64,000 nucleotides of DNA from Cutaneotrichosporon cavernicola (Eukaryota; Basidiomycota; Tremellomycetes; Trichosporonales; Trichosporonaceae), in contig NC_083398.1 of NCBI RefSeq assembly GCF_030864355.1, forward strand, positions 1,736,001 through 1,800,000. Reading direction: 5' to 3'. The position numbers and the translations under genes are program-made. The first letter of the stretch is position 1; each line of letters begins with the position of its first letter. Below are positions 44,416-56,072 of this stretch, piece by piece. The notes under the pieces were generated by a model. It had not been told where the DNA came from, ran no database searches, and saw only the letters and a program-made list of their open reading frames with translations.

Positions 44416-46046
44416 CTAGTACGGGTACTTGGTAGTCGCACCAGTCCCGCTGATGTTGCGGTTCTGGCGCTTGAGGATGAACTTCATGGCCCACGCCGAC
44501 AAAAGCGTGAGGAGGGAGAAGGCGGCCATCCAGCCCATCGCTGAGGTCAGCATCGTCTATCAGTATGTCCTCACCGAGCGAGTACCGCGGCCTGTCACCG
44601 TTGCGGAAGAGGTACGGCGTGTAAACAAAGGACAGGTTACCGAGCGAGGTGAGGATGGCGATGACGACGGCCTTCTTCTCCTGCGTCTGCGAGAGGACGG
44701 TCGAGGCCCAGCCGAGGATGAGAGAGTTGACGCCGTATGTGCCGAGGGTGAAGACGCACATGGCGAAGTAGCGGACGCCGGTGTTAAGAGTGGCGGGGGC
44801 GAGGGCGAAGCCGATAATGGCGACGGTCTTGGACACGGTGATGTGCCAGGTACGCTCGTTCATGCGGCCAGACGAGTAGGAGAGGAAGAAAGTCACAACA
44901 CCAGCAATAAGGTAGGGCGGACACGTGAGGACGAGCGTGATGGTCTGGTTGAAGCCAAGAGTCTGCTGTCAGATGATTCCAATGGCTCAACTCACCTTGA
45001 CGACCGACGGGAAGAAGTTCTTGAACCCGTTGGCAGCAAGGTGGTTGTTGAACATGAAGGCGAAAACCCAGGTGCGGTAGTCCTTGACGGCCTGCTTGAG
45101 ACCGTCCATGGTAGAACCGGGCTGAACCTCGTCAATCTTGTCGCGGAGGAGACGGTCATGGGCGAGCTGGCGCTCGTCGGGAGTGAGCCAGCGAGTAGTA
45201 AGGGGACTCGAGGGCAGGAAGGGGTACGTGCAGATTGCGACAAGGCCAGTAACGGAGCCTTGCTGAGGGTTAGTCAGGTGTGGGGCGGGCGGTTGAAACG
45301 CACGATGATGAAGAGCCACTGCCAGGCAGCGTACCCCTTGTGGCCGTCGAGCTTGAAGATGCCAATGCTGATGAGACCGGCGAGAGCGGTGGCGAGAATG
45401 TTACCGGTGTAAAGGATAGCCACGCGCAGCGCGACCTCGGTACGGGTGTAGAAGTTGGAGATGAGGAACAGGGCACCGGGGTAGTAGGGGGCCTCGCAGA
45501 CTCCGAGGAAGAAGCGGACGAGGTAGAGGTGAGTGGCGTTCTTGCAGAAAGAGGTGCAGATCGAGAGGATAGCCCAGGTGAACATGATGCAGCAGAGATA
45601 AAGAGGAGGGTTGACACGGGTGAGGATCATGTTGGAGGGAATACCGAAGACGACGTAACCAGCGAACAGGATCGAAACGGCAGTCTGGTACTGAACGTCA
45701 CTGAGGCCGAGGTCCTTCTCGATCGAAGAGAGCTTGGCGAGGGCAATGGCATTACGATCCAGATAATTGAGCCAATACATAGCCCAGAGCGAAGGCTGGG
45801 GTTAGCCACAGCATGCGACAGTGGCCAGATGGTGGCAGCACGTTGAGGAGGACTCACCATGATGAACATATCAAGCTTGCGGACCAGCTTGATTTCACGA
45901 GGGTCGGTCTTCTGGGTAAAGCCCGAGTAGTCGCCCGAGGCCTCGACCACCTCGCCAACAGGTGGCTTGACTTCGAGGCTAGAGACTTCGACCTCGCGCT
46001 TGTCGTCCTTGTCGTATGGGAGCTCGTTTACTGTGGGGTTGGCCAT
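44416..46046 (-). CDS. MFS anion:cation symporter, Dal5/allantoate-permease type
   Basis: Predicted plasma-membrane permease for a small organic anion such as allantoate, ureidosuccinate, nicotinate or a dipeptide; the substrate cannot be read from sequence. About 500 aa from ATG at 46046. The cytosolic N-terminus includes DPREIKLVRKLDMFIM. The family signature follows: MYWLNYLDRNAIALAKLSSI, DVQYQTAVSILFAGY, IPSNMILTRV, and RFFLGVCEAPYYPGALFLIS. The C-terminal half contains FKNFFPSVVKTLGFNQTITL and NLSFVYTPYLFR. The last exon (44416-44534) supplies the final helix and tail FILKRQNRNISGTG after an intron ending GCTGACCTCAG; without it the open frame degrades into non-hydrophobic sequence. A TATA-like box lies 55 bp upstream. 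Confidence 0.88.
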
Positions 46047-47591
46047 GTTTTCTCCTATCCTCTCTTGTGAGGCTGAGGAAGGATGAAATGTCAAGTTGCC
46101 TATTTATGTGTCGGCGAGGCAGTGATGCTCAAGCAGTGTCGATCATTTCATCCCAATGGTCTCCGTCAAGCTGGGCCCCAGATTCGTCAAGCACTTCTCT
46201 CCATATTTGTCACGGCGTATTCTGAGACCCGATGCGTAGCCTCGGTACGTGTTGTTCCGCGACGCCAAGAGGGCGGTGGACACCACGACCAGTAGTTTGA
46301 GAGACGACCCTTCCAAGATCCACACGCGAGACATGTCGCTCAGACATACATCAAGGGTGCTTTCAACCCAAGACATTCCGCTGCGGGCGTTCTGTGACAG
46401 CGATATACGACCGTGGGCGCCCGCCTTCCTATGATTACCGATATCTGACATCCCGAGGTGGGCTCATCGGGGTCGCTTGGATCTCGAATTGTCGAGATCG
46501 GAGCCTACGGTGCTTGGGCGGCATAGATGGCAGAACTAACGCGGGCCTCACTGATTCGATCGTCTGGCGTGGTCCGCTCGCGCTTGGCTTGTTGCTCGGC
46601 TTGTTGCTTGGAACAACTGCCCTCATCCCTCCCCCATCAGCCATTGCAACCAACAGTGGCCTGTGCGATGTGCAGTGAATTGATTTCGAACACCATTTTC
46701 GAATGCCTTGAGACCGGCAGTCCACGAAGTCTTGCTATACGACGCAAGTGAAACATGCTTGAATCTACATGCCCCCGTGGGCGGCAGTGCGGCCTTGGCA
46801 GGTTTGGTACCGCACCATGTGAATAGGTTGTTAGACATTGGCAGCTACCATTGGGATCGACCAATAGCCAGCTGACGGAATGCATGGGGACATGTGAGAC
46901 ACAGATGTTCGCCTCCGACGCGTCCCCACACTTCACCACAAACCGGCGCGGGTCAGCTCGTGAGCACGATTCTGGACGTGTTCCAACCCGCGAACAGAAA
47001 GAAGCACGACTCGCAGAAGATGCACTGCCCGAAGAGTGCGTTGAAGTATCCCCGTTCTGCACGAAGAGGTTAGATGAGGGGCATCACAAGCACCAACTAT
47101 CGGGACCAGTGCCGCCGCATGCCACCGCGATCGCCATGGCGCTCACGCACATACCGCTGCCTGTGAAGTGTCCTATCTCGGACCAAGCCTTCGGGTCTTC
47201 GGAACTAGTACTCGTGCTCTGGGGTCCCCACATCACGCCTTGACATGTTGTTCTGGCCGCTGTTCAGAGACGGCAACAACATTGTCTCAGCCGCCTCTGT
47301 GGGCCCGTGCGGCAATCTGTAAATGTAGCACGGGCGTATCGCAAGCGACAACACACACGACAGTGGCATTGTGGGGTTGGAAAGCGCTGCCAAGATGACG
47401 CACGGCCCCGCACTTTGGGCGCAAAGGTGCCGCACCTTGCAGTGGCGTCGCGAAGCGACTGGAGAGCATTGTTCTTGGAGGCACCTGATGCGAGAAGGAG
47501 GGTTCCAAGTGGCCGCACCACATGGATCGCAGGGGAGATTTCCGCTTCGGAGGAGGCCCGTTCCGCACCGTGATAACGGAAAATTTGTACA
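46047..47591. other. Intergenic region without recognised gene
   Basis: 1.5 kb upstream of the permease and downstream of the ferric reductase. Many short open frames overlap on both strands with no motif. There is a small CTTGTTGCT direct repeat near 46588-46611. Nothing supportable as a gene. Confidence 0.45.
46101..46107 (-). promoter_or_regulatory. TATA-like box of the Dal5-type permease gene
   Basis: On the minus strand ATAAATA (context CACATAAATAGGC) lies about 55 bp before the start codon at 46046. Confidence 0.5.
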
Positions 47592-49865
47592 TCACCACGA
47601 GAACGCCTCCTCGAAGTAATCAAGCTGGTGCCCATCCACGCGGCCGTATGCCGCAGCCACTGCCGCCCGCATGTCGTCCATCATCCCATCGGGACCGCAG
47701 GCTAGTACAGCCAACCTCTGCGTGGAGAGGTGGCGTTGGAGTACCTCGGCGACGCAAGGGCGACCCCAGCGCACACAAACACGGCCCGCGTGTTCGCCCT
47801 TCTCGACCACAGTGTAGCCGTCAAGGACAAACTTGGCTCCTGGTGAAGACAGTGTCGGTTTGTACAAGTAGGCGTTATAGCTGCAGCGGTATTCGGAAAA
47901 CGCCACTGGAGAGGGGATCTCGGGTGATGGAGGGCGGGGTGGCGTCGCGGGCGCCCCAAGCGGCCAGCCGTTCATGCATCCACTCGGCATGGCGCCGCCT
48001 GTGACCCAGACGTCGACGTGGGCCTCTCCGATAGCTGATTGACGAAGCTCGTTGACCAGCACGTCCTCGGCCTGGGTCGCATCTTGTACCATCCACACGA
48101 CCGAGAGTCGCTGTCGCCCCAAGTAGGGAAGGAGCGCTGTGATCCCGCTTCCGCCCGCGACGAGAAGGACGCGGTCAAAACCATTCAGATTGTGCGAGAC
48201 TCCATAGGGTCCTTCGAGGAGGACGGGCAGCTTCAGCGCGCCCAGCTCTTGTGGGATTGCGTTGGCGAGTGTCCGCTCCACGCTCGCCCTCAACAAGGAC
48301 GTAGAGCCTCCACGAGGCTTGCACAGAAAGTGTAGCTCTGTACCTCCCGCGGCAGTCCGACGCCACGACGCGAGCGTAAATGGGTGGTTGGCGAGCGGTG
48401 ACACCGAAGGGAGGTGGAGGAAGAAGTAAGTGCCGGGGACGGGGGCGAGAGCGCGCTGCGTACGGACTGCGAGGCGGACGAAACCCTGGGTGTTTGGGAG
48501 GAGGGCGAGAGCATTCGGTTTGAGAGTGGGCGTGAGGAACAGGACGCGGGTGGCGCGTGCGGCACGGTCAAACGCCTTCTGTCAGTGAGGAACAGGTAGA
48601 AACATACCCAGACGCCGATGCAGGACCATAGGTATGCGTGGTACCCGGTACCGAAATTGTGGACGTGCAAGAAAAGGAGGACCAGGAGGACGATGGAGAA
48701 GACGATGTGGATTGCCAGGAAGACCTCGTACGCGCGCTCACGCAGCGGCCGAACGGCCAGAGGGAGCATGAGCGCCATCACGATAGTCGCGACAACGCCA
48801 GAGCGCCAGGGATTCTCGGCAAAGAGCTCGACGAGGCTATCCTTCTCAAGCCAGGTATAGGCGACCGAGTGCACAATGGCTTGGAGTGTCGCAACACGTG
48901 CTACCCATCGGTGCCAGAGGGTACATGACGCTAGGGTTAGCGTTTCCCTGGATCACTGACCATAAGACCAGCCGGTGAGCCAGAGGAGCACGTCGTTCCG
49001 CCCAGCGAGGAGAAACAACAGGGGCAGGTTGTAGAATGACATGACGCCGGTGCGGTCGGCAACATATCGTGCGAGCTGCTGATCCGGGCGGCCGGGAAAG
49101 CTGGGTCAGCGTATCGCGAGGTGGCTCACAAAAGATTATCCTGGGACGTGCGATAGCCAATGCAGCTCCAGATGAGGTTGAGGGCGAGGTAGAGCGCAAT
49201 CTTTATCAGAATGCACAAGGGCTTGACGTACAAAGATGGCTTGTAGCCTGGTGGGTACGGAGAAGAGCCGTCCGCGCAGGTGCCGGTGCCCGAACGCTGC
49301 GGGAGTCGAAATATGTCGCTTGTAGGCGGTGTACATGAACCCACTTGGTCGGAGAACCACAAAGCGGCCAACGAGCGCGGAGAGAACAATTGCTCCGAGG
49401 AGGACGTAGATGGCCCACCCGAATGCGTGGTGCTGTCGTCAACTCGTCCCTCGCTCTACTCACGAGGTAGACCTGCCGGTCCCACAACGCCTCTGTCCTG
49501 ACACCCGCCTCCCAACTTCCTCTGGAGACGAGGACGGTTTGGTTGAACACCTCTCCCGTATGCGCGAACACATTGATCGTCTCCGTCGACGGGGAGCGGA
49601 AAGCGTCCATCTCCGGCAGGATGGAGTGTCTGTACTCCGCAAAGTAGGCGCCGAGCTCGGACCACCCGTCCCTCCCCAGAACGTAGGCGTCATAACAAGC
49701 CACGACCGAGGACATCGCTAGCCTCGACTGGAGGGGATCGGGGTGGTCGGCAAAGGACAGCAGAGAGACAGCGTCGAGACAGGCAGCGCCCTTTCCAGCC
49801 GCGCGGGGCGGCCTGTGGACTATGCCTTGCGCGGCGGCGATCTGTGCTTGGATGAGGACGCCCAT
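47592..49865 (-). CDS. Ferric/cupric reductase transmembrane component (FRE-like)
   Basis: Plasma-membrane flavocytochrome that reduces extracellular Fe(III) or Cu(II) with NADPH. About 700 aa. The N-terminal extracytoplasmic segment (to about residue 125) precedes a helix [19 protein letters not shown]. The heme-binding core follows: [39 protein letters not shown], and a second pair around [21 protein letters not shown], supplying the histidines. The cytosolic part has FAD site HPFTLASW, nucleotide site [14 protein letters not shown], and C-terminal [12 protein letters not shown]. Introns near 49440-49470, 49199-49229, 49096-49127, 48931-48960 and 48577-48609 were needed. The one at 49199-49229 appears to end in AAG (CTGATAAAG), not the usual CAG or TAG. 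The gene is divergent from the Zn2Cys6 gene. Confidence 0.9.
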
Positions 49866-50936
49866 GGGTGTGTATCGACTTCCTCGACGCTGCTAGGACA
49901 TCTTCTTGAGCCGTTCTGGCGTCCAGTCCACAGAGTTGAAGACGGCGAGGATGGTGTCATCGGACATCACATGTATCAACTGGATCCCCCATCACATGTC
50001 AGGGTGAGATCAATCTGGACATTTCAGCCGTAAGAAGCATCAGTTTGAGCTCGTACGAGGCTGGTTTGGTGATACACTGTGGCTTGTACCACGTACAGTT
50101 TGTGACCGTAGGTCTGAGCAGTGATGAGATGAGGGCTGTTGCTGGTATCGTTCGATAAGTGACGGAACGCCTGGTGCCTGAGCGGAACGTCAACATTGCT
50201 AGCCATTGGACTTGTGGTGTCGTCATGCGCTCAGCGCCTCATCCCGGCATGGCCACCGAACACGTCAGACGCCGGACGGCCATCTCGAATACAAGACGCG
50301 GAAGTGAAACCCAAAACAGGACCAACCGAGTGCGACACTTAAACAGTGAACTGGACTAGGCAGCATTTCTGCAGCTGGTCGGGGGTATGGGAGAAGAGAA
50401 GGTGGAGCAGGTGGAGCAGGTGGCAGCGTCAGATATTGGGAAGGGAAATACCTCCAAGGCTCCGAGCCCACAGAGTCTGGCGAGGACAACCACTGCGAAG
50501 ATGTAGAGAAGGGTTCCGACGGCGCACGGCGAAGATAGGAGAACGGCAAAGCGACTGGGTAGCTCGGTGATGGATTCTGTCGGTGCGGAAGCAATTTCGG
50601 TGATGGTGTCATCCAACTTGCTCATCTCTTGAGACATCAGCCCACGCATGCCATCAGCCGGGATGCCCAGATGCCCAGAGTAGCCTGCTGCAGGCTGGCT
50701 GTCAAAGTCAAAGCAGTCCTAGCCTCAACACAGGTAGATGTCAGTCGTTAGCATAGCCGTTGCAAGCATGCGCAAGCAAAGCATGGATGATGTCAAACTG
50801 CCAGTTGTACATAGGCGGCACCACCCGGAACATACCGAGGTTGTCGGGAATGGCCGGTCCCATCCCGATCCCCCCCACCCTTCGATGTTGGTTCCTCTCC
50901 ATCCACTGGTCCACAAGCCAACCAACGCAGCTTGTC
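49866..50936. other. Divergent upstream region of ferric reductase and Zn2Cys6 regulator
   Basis: 1.07 kb. One GATAAG site (50154-50159, plus) and several CGG triplets (for example in the block 50256-50281) are present; such sites occur by chance at this GC content, so I do not assign regulators. Open frames near 50265-50649 (minus) show no motif. Confidence 0.45.
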
Positions 50937-53491
50937 ATGTCCTCCGTCCTCGGCGCCGAGCCGGACAACGCCGGGCCCCCAGCGAAGCGGCCAAAGCGAA
51001 CCTATCGCGCCTGCTATCCCTGCCGCTCCGTGAGTCATCTCCACCGCCATCAACCTGCACCTTCCCTGCCCTCCGGTGGCCATCCATCTTGTCACTCAAC
51101 GCCTGCTCTGGAATGGTCCTCGGCCAAGGCGCTGACTCCAGCGCAAGCTGAAATGCAGCTTCGGTGACCCAGATAAGCCATGGGACGGTCCGTGTGTCCG
51201 TTGCACCCGTGAGCGGCGCGAGTGCGTGCGCGCCATGTCTACTGTCGTGCGCTACGCCCTCCCTGACGTACCGGTGACCCACATCCCAGCGCCCACTGCG
51301 GCACCACCCACTGTACCAACCTTCGCTAAGCCTGCCCTACCTCCGCAGAGGACCTTAGCACACTCCCCTCCGCACGAGCACGCGTACGCCCGCTATGAGG
51401 AGGAGAGGGACGACCGACAGTCCCCACCACTCGAAGATGAGGGCGATGAGGGGCGTGGCGGAGGTAGCGCCCTCCTGATGTCCAATCTCCAGAACCCGAA
51501 TGACGCACTGCGTCTGCTCGCTAGCGCCAGCTCACTCCGGTACCAGACTGGGCCGGCAGGTGAGAGAGTGAACGAGACGAACCCACGCGGCGGACTCAGT
51601 CCGTGGCACTGGTGGGCGCCGGTCGAGGCGGGCGGGCTGAGCGAGGAGGAGGCTGCAGCGTTGTTGGGATTGTGAGTATCCCCTTGGCGGAGCTGATTCA
51701 GCTTCGAAATGCACATGGCGCCGCTCTTTCCCCTCATTCACCCGCGCGTCCTTGAGCCCGCGTACCTCCCTACCCTAGTGGCTGACGAGGCCCTCCTACT
51801 TGGCGCAATTGTCGGTATCGCGTCCCGCTATGCAAACGTCCTCGAACCGGACCGCGCTGCCGAGATCCACGCCGTCGTGTCGCTATGGGTGCGGGCCGAG
51901 CTCACGTCCCTCATGGACGGCGATCTTGAGTTGCGTTCGGCCAGTACAGTTGAGGCCCTACTTCTGCTTAGCGAGTGGCCGCTTCTCCCTGCTACGCGGA
52001 AGCGGAGGTCGCGCGAGGAGCCGGACTCGGAGGAGGCGCGCCTACTGCGCCCAAGCTTGCGATACGATGCTTACTGCTGGAGTAACATCGGTACGTTGGC
52101 TCCTGACACGCCAGAGGATCGCACCTTTTCAGTTCGTGCAGAGCTGACACCAGGTCTTGCTATCCGCATCGCGCAGGAACTCGGCATGGAAGACAGCGTG
52201 TTCCAGGCTGCCGAGGCTGCAAAGGAGAATTGGCCGGACACATGGAAGTATGAGCGCCCGCTCAAGACATGGATCTGTGAGCTTGGAGCTATTCCAAGAC
52301 GAACCTAACGCCAGACTGCTACAATGCGGAATCGCACATCGCAGCCCGTCTTGGCCGGAGCGCCGTCATGCTGCCGAGTAAGGCCATTGTGACATCATGT
52401 CGCTGACATCAGACATGACCTCCAAATGGTGGGAGAGCCTTTCAGTTGTCAACAGCGCCATTCGCAAGGACAAGACTACGGACGCGTGGGCGGGCGACTT
52501 GTTCACGTTGACGAGCAACGGCCAGTTGCTTGGATCGATCCAACAGCATCTCTGTGAGCTTACTCCCCCATTGGACCAGCTGACACCAGACTGGAGCAAG
52601 GAGATCACATACACCCTCCTCCGCTCCGGCGCGTGGGAGTCGTTCATGCGCTCCCTGCGCCTCGACATGCGTCACAACCGCAACTGCTGCGACCAGAGAT
52701 TGCGAGAGGGTACGCTGAGCTCTGCAATTCTGCAGCTTGAGTTTGACTACCTTGTGCTGTACGCGAACTCACTGGCACTACGTTCCCTCCAGAGGCGGCT
52801 GCGACGTGCGCGTCAGCGCGACGACCCCTCGTGGGAGACGCCGTCGCTGCTGAATGCGGTCGAGGGTCCGTGGATCATTGAGGCGCTGTCAGCGGCGCGC
52901 GCAATTCTTGAAACGACCACGAACATGCTGGAGGCGCGAGGTCATCTGCGTTTCTGCCCCTCGCGCATCTTCCAGTACATCCTCTTCGCCACAACATTCC
53001 TGTACAAGGCTCTCGCCATTGGTGCAGTGGAACACGGCGAGTCGAGCATTGTCGCGATGTTGGAGCGAACGGTCGCGGCGCTGGGTGCAGCCGCCATTGA
53101 CGACGAGCACTTTCCCTCTGGTTTCGCCGTCCTACTTGCCCGCCTGGGGAAGCACTGGCACGCTGGGCAGATCTCGAACCGCACACTCGTGTTCTGGCCC
53201 AAACAACCCGAGATCCAGCCTGGCATACCCTTCCCCCCGCCGCCTGTCGAGGCGCCCGCCGAGGTGCCGTTAGTCGCAACACCACCGGCCCCACCGCTTG
53301 CCGCAGCTGCAGCCGAGGGTGGCTTGGGGTGGCAGCTTGACCTCACGTCACACATGCCTGCGGCCGACCTCGAGCAGGACATGATCTTCCAGTCTATCTG
53401 GGACCATGCGGGCCCAAGCGCAGGCCTTTCCACCTCGAGCCTGTACGCGACGCTGCTGGGTGAGGCGCTGAATATGCCCGAGACGCTGTAA
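50937..53491 (+). CDS. Zn2Cys6 fungal transcription factor
   Basis: Predicted nuclear DNA-binding regulator. Exon 1 (50937-51029) encodes a basic run KRPKRTYRACYPCRS. After the intron (51030-51141, ending GCTGACTCCAG) the cluster is completed as RKLKCSFGD..GPCVRCTRERRECVR. The spacing is C-x2-C-x6-C-x12-C-x2-C-x6-C, so all six cysteines are present; the loop between Cys3 and Cys4 is longer than the common 5-9. A Pro-rich linker is followed by a fungal-specific regulatory region (LLGAIVGIASRYANVLEPD, then the helical part up to LGKHWHAGQI). The C-terminus is Pro/Ala-rich. About six more short introns separate the mid-region exons. The divergent neighbour is a ferric reductase; control of it is possible but unproven. 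Confidence 0.88.
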
Positions 53492-54339
53492 CTGCGAGCT
53501 GTGTACTCTTGTGTCCATTTTGGTCGATGTAGTCTTGGCAAGATATATATCCGCGCTCTGGCGCAGTTACTGCGCGATGTTTGCATCTTATCACCCAATC
53601 ATCACAATAGAAAATCACCGCACCGCGGATTGTCTTGGCCAACCAATACACCGCCAGGAATATCAACAGGGGCCTGGTTAGGAGCCAGTGACGCGCAGCG
53701 CAGCACGCGAAGTTAAGGTTGTGATGTTAGGCCGAAGAATATCCATTTATCATTCCGGGTCCGGACCAATAGACCCCAAAGAACCCCGCTCTGGCCTCTT
53801 CCCTGCATCCAGTGCTGGCTGCGCTGCAGTCCTCCTGGTATCCAGTGTCTCGCTGCGCTGCTGCACGAGGAGCTGACCTGAAAAACGAGCCGATAGTCCT
53901 GGAGCGCCGCCGATCCAGGCCTAGGAGGCCCGGCAAGCTTTGGTCGATGAGGTCACAAAGTAATGTTGCAGGTCGCCACATTACGCAGCCGATCGATCAC
54001 GCTCACATCAGCAGTCCTCTCAACCGCCCATAGCCGTTGCCGTCATACACTCTAGGGGGTACAAAGACAGCAGGCAAACTGCTGCGCTGCCGCACCCGCC
54101 GCAGCTCTTTCTTCTGCCTCTCCATGGTTAAGCGAAGTGGGAGGGCGGGCTTGGCACGATCTGATCTCAAAAATCTAGTTGCTGATCTGCTGCTGCAAGG
54201 GAGCGGAATGGAATCGGCCCGACTAAACCGACTGCGATATTGCGACATGGCCAGCTGACCTCGCTGCGCTTGCATTGCCCAACTTCTCTGTGCATTGCTA
54301 TAAGTAGGTAGAGCGAGGATGCATCATCTCCAGAACATC
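53492..54339. other. Intergenic region upstream of intradiol dioxygenase
   Basis: 848 bp without a recognised gene; short open frames at 53727-53981 and 54037-54258 are unconvincing. It ends in the TATA-like element at 54299-54306. Confidence 0.45.
54299..54306 (+). promoter_or_regulatory. TATA-like box of the dioxygenase gene
   Basis: TATAAGTA lies 34 bp before the ATG at 54340 and only 13 bp before the alternative in-frame ATG at 54319. Its closeness to 54319 favours 54340 as the start. Confidence 0.5.
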
Positions 54340-55609
54340 ATGTTTGCCTTCACCGTCCTCCTGCTTGCGTCAGCAGCCCTCGCCCACCCAGGCCACGACC
54401 ACGCGCATGAGGCGGCCGAACGCGCCGCGTCGCTCGCATCAATGGGCCGCCGCTCTCTGTCCCACTGCGCACCCCAACTCGCCGCGCGTGGGCTGGAGTC
54501 GCGAAATGCCGCTCGCCGCGCTGCACTCCACCGTTCCCTCAAGCGCGATGTCGCGACAGTGTTGGGGACAAGCCACAAGTCGAACCTGACGGGCATTACG
54601 ACGAATTCCTCGGCGAGCACACTGTTCGGGGGAAGTAATGCGTGTATCCTTGGTCCGGATACGACGCAGGGACCGTACTGTGAGTCTTTCTCGGACGCTG
54701 GAGATTGGTGCTGGTGCTCTTGTCTCGCTGACACCAGACGTCACGGGCGAGTACTTTCGCAGCAACATCACGGAGGGACAGGCCGGCGTCCCCCTAACCG
54801 TCGACATCCAGATAATCGACACAAACACGTGCCAGCCACTCCCAAACGTCGCCCTGGACTTCTGGCACTGTAACTCAACAGGCGTGTACTCGGGCGTCGT
54901 GTCCCAGGGAAACGGGAACAGTGCCGATAAGGCGAACATCAACGCAACTTTCCTCCGCGGCATCCAGGCTACCGACGCCGAGGGCGTGGTGACCTTCCAC
55001 ACGACCGTGCCGGGTCACTATACGGGCCGCGCAACTCACATCCACCTCCTCGCGCATACTGAGGGATCGTGGACCCTCCTGCCCAACAACACTATCACCG
55101 GCGGTAACACCACCTCTCATGTCGGCCAGCTCTTCCTCGACCAAGACCTGATCTCTCAAGTCGAGGCTGCGTCACCATACAGCACCAACACGCAGACCCT
55201 GACCCAGAATAGCGCCGACATGATTCTGTCCCAGGAGGCGACGAACATCGACCCGTTCCTCGAGTATGTCCTGCTCGGAAATACGATCGAGGACGGCGTG
55301 TTCGCCTGGATCGCTATGGGGATTAACGCGAGCGCGAGCAGTACGGTCCAGGCCGCGGCGAACTATGGCGAGGGCGGCGGTGTCGCCAACGCCAACAGCA
55401 TGGGCGGGCCCGGCGGCGGCGGCCCAGGAGGCGCACCCCCTAACGGTACAATGGGCGGAGGCAACGCCACGGCAAGTGGTGTCTCGGCAAATGGCACGTC
55501 GAGCGCGTCGCCGATCTGGTCGAGTAAGTCGTGCTGTCGGTGTGAGCTGATTCCAGTGTCGGTCCCTCTCGCAGTTATGGCTGCTGCGCTCCGACTGGCG
55601 CGCGTGTAA
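54340..55609 (+). CDS. Secreted intradiol ring-cleavage dioxygenase, possibly GPI-anchored
   Basis: Extracellular non-heme Fe(III) dioxygenase of the protocatechuate/catechol intradiol type, about 390 aa. Signal peptide MFAFTVLLLASAALAHPG, then a His-rich mature start (HPGHDHAHE). The catalytic domain carries TQGPYYVTGEYFR (completed across the intron, first Tyr ligand), WHCNSTGVYSGV (second Tyr region) and PGHYTGRATHIHLLAH with the two His ligands. A Gly/Asn/Ser-rich linker with several sequons follows. The last 33-nt intron (55524-55556) is a multiple of three without a stop. After it the protein ends SVPLAVMAAALRLARV, a short hydrophobic tail like a GPI-attachment signal. ATG 54319 is an alternative start adding seven residues. 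Confidence 0.88.
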
Positions 55610-56000
55610 ATTCTCACGACATATCTGAAATACCTAGACACGATGAATACATGTACTCAAGTAGACTGACAGTGGAAATCGTTGGGCCGGTTCTCAAGTC
55701 CGTTACTCACAATGTCGGTTGGCCAGGCATAATCGACCTTTTGTCGCCTGACACTACCTTTTAAAAGATCGAGAGATGCGTTTTTCGTCCGTGGGCGCTC
55801 GACAACATGTTCCGCCTGCTGGGTCACACCCCCAAGCCGCCCACGTGCCCCGAGTAGCTGGCCTGCAACGGTCTGACACGGTTATAATCTATCGATGCAT
55901 CTCTGTGTTATCAAGCCGGGGCCTTCGAGTTGAAGTGGAACTCATCTAGCCAGGCCTAAAAAAGAAGGGTTGGGCTGGGGCAAATAAATTAAAAAAGATT
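55610..56000. other. Intergenic region before tRNA
   Basis: 391 bp between the dioxygenase stop and the tRNA 3' end; nothing recognised apart from the A/T-rich Pol III terminator at its edge. Confidence 0.45.
55991..55996 (-). terminator. RNA polymerase III T-run terminator
   Basis: Six consecutive T on the minus strand start four bases after the tRNA 3' end, the expected Pol III stop. Confidence 0.8.
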
Positions 56001-56072
56001 TACACCGTAAGGGAGTCGAACCCCTGCCGCGTCGATGGCAACGACGCATGATACCGTTTCACCAACGGTGTA
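56001..56072 (-). tRNA. tRNA-Gly(GCC)
   Basis: 72 nt, no intron. The acceptor arm pairs TACACCG with CGGTGTA over all seven positions. The anticodon stem CGTCG/CGACG encloses loop TTGCCAT, giving anticodon GCC for glycine. The T arm has GGTTCGACTCC, the B-box. The D arm region TGGTGAAACGGTATCA pairs as TGGT/ATCA and keeps the GG of the loop. The 3' CCA is not encoded, as normal for nuclear genes. Confidence 0.9.

Noticed and set aside
44429..45412. 327-codon plus frame opposite the permease
   Set aside because: Glu/Val/Arg-rich antisense shadow of hydrophobic helices.
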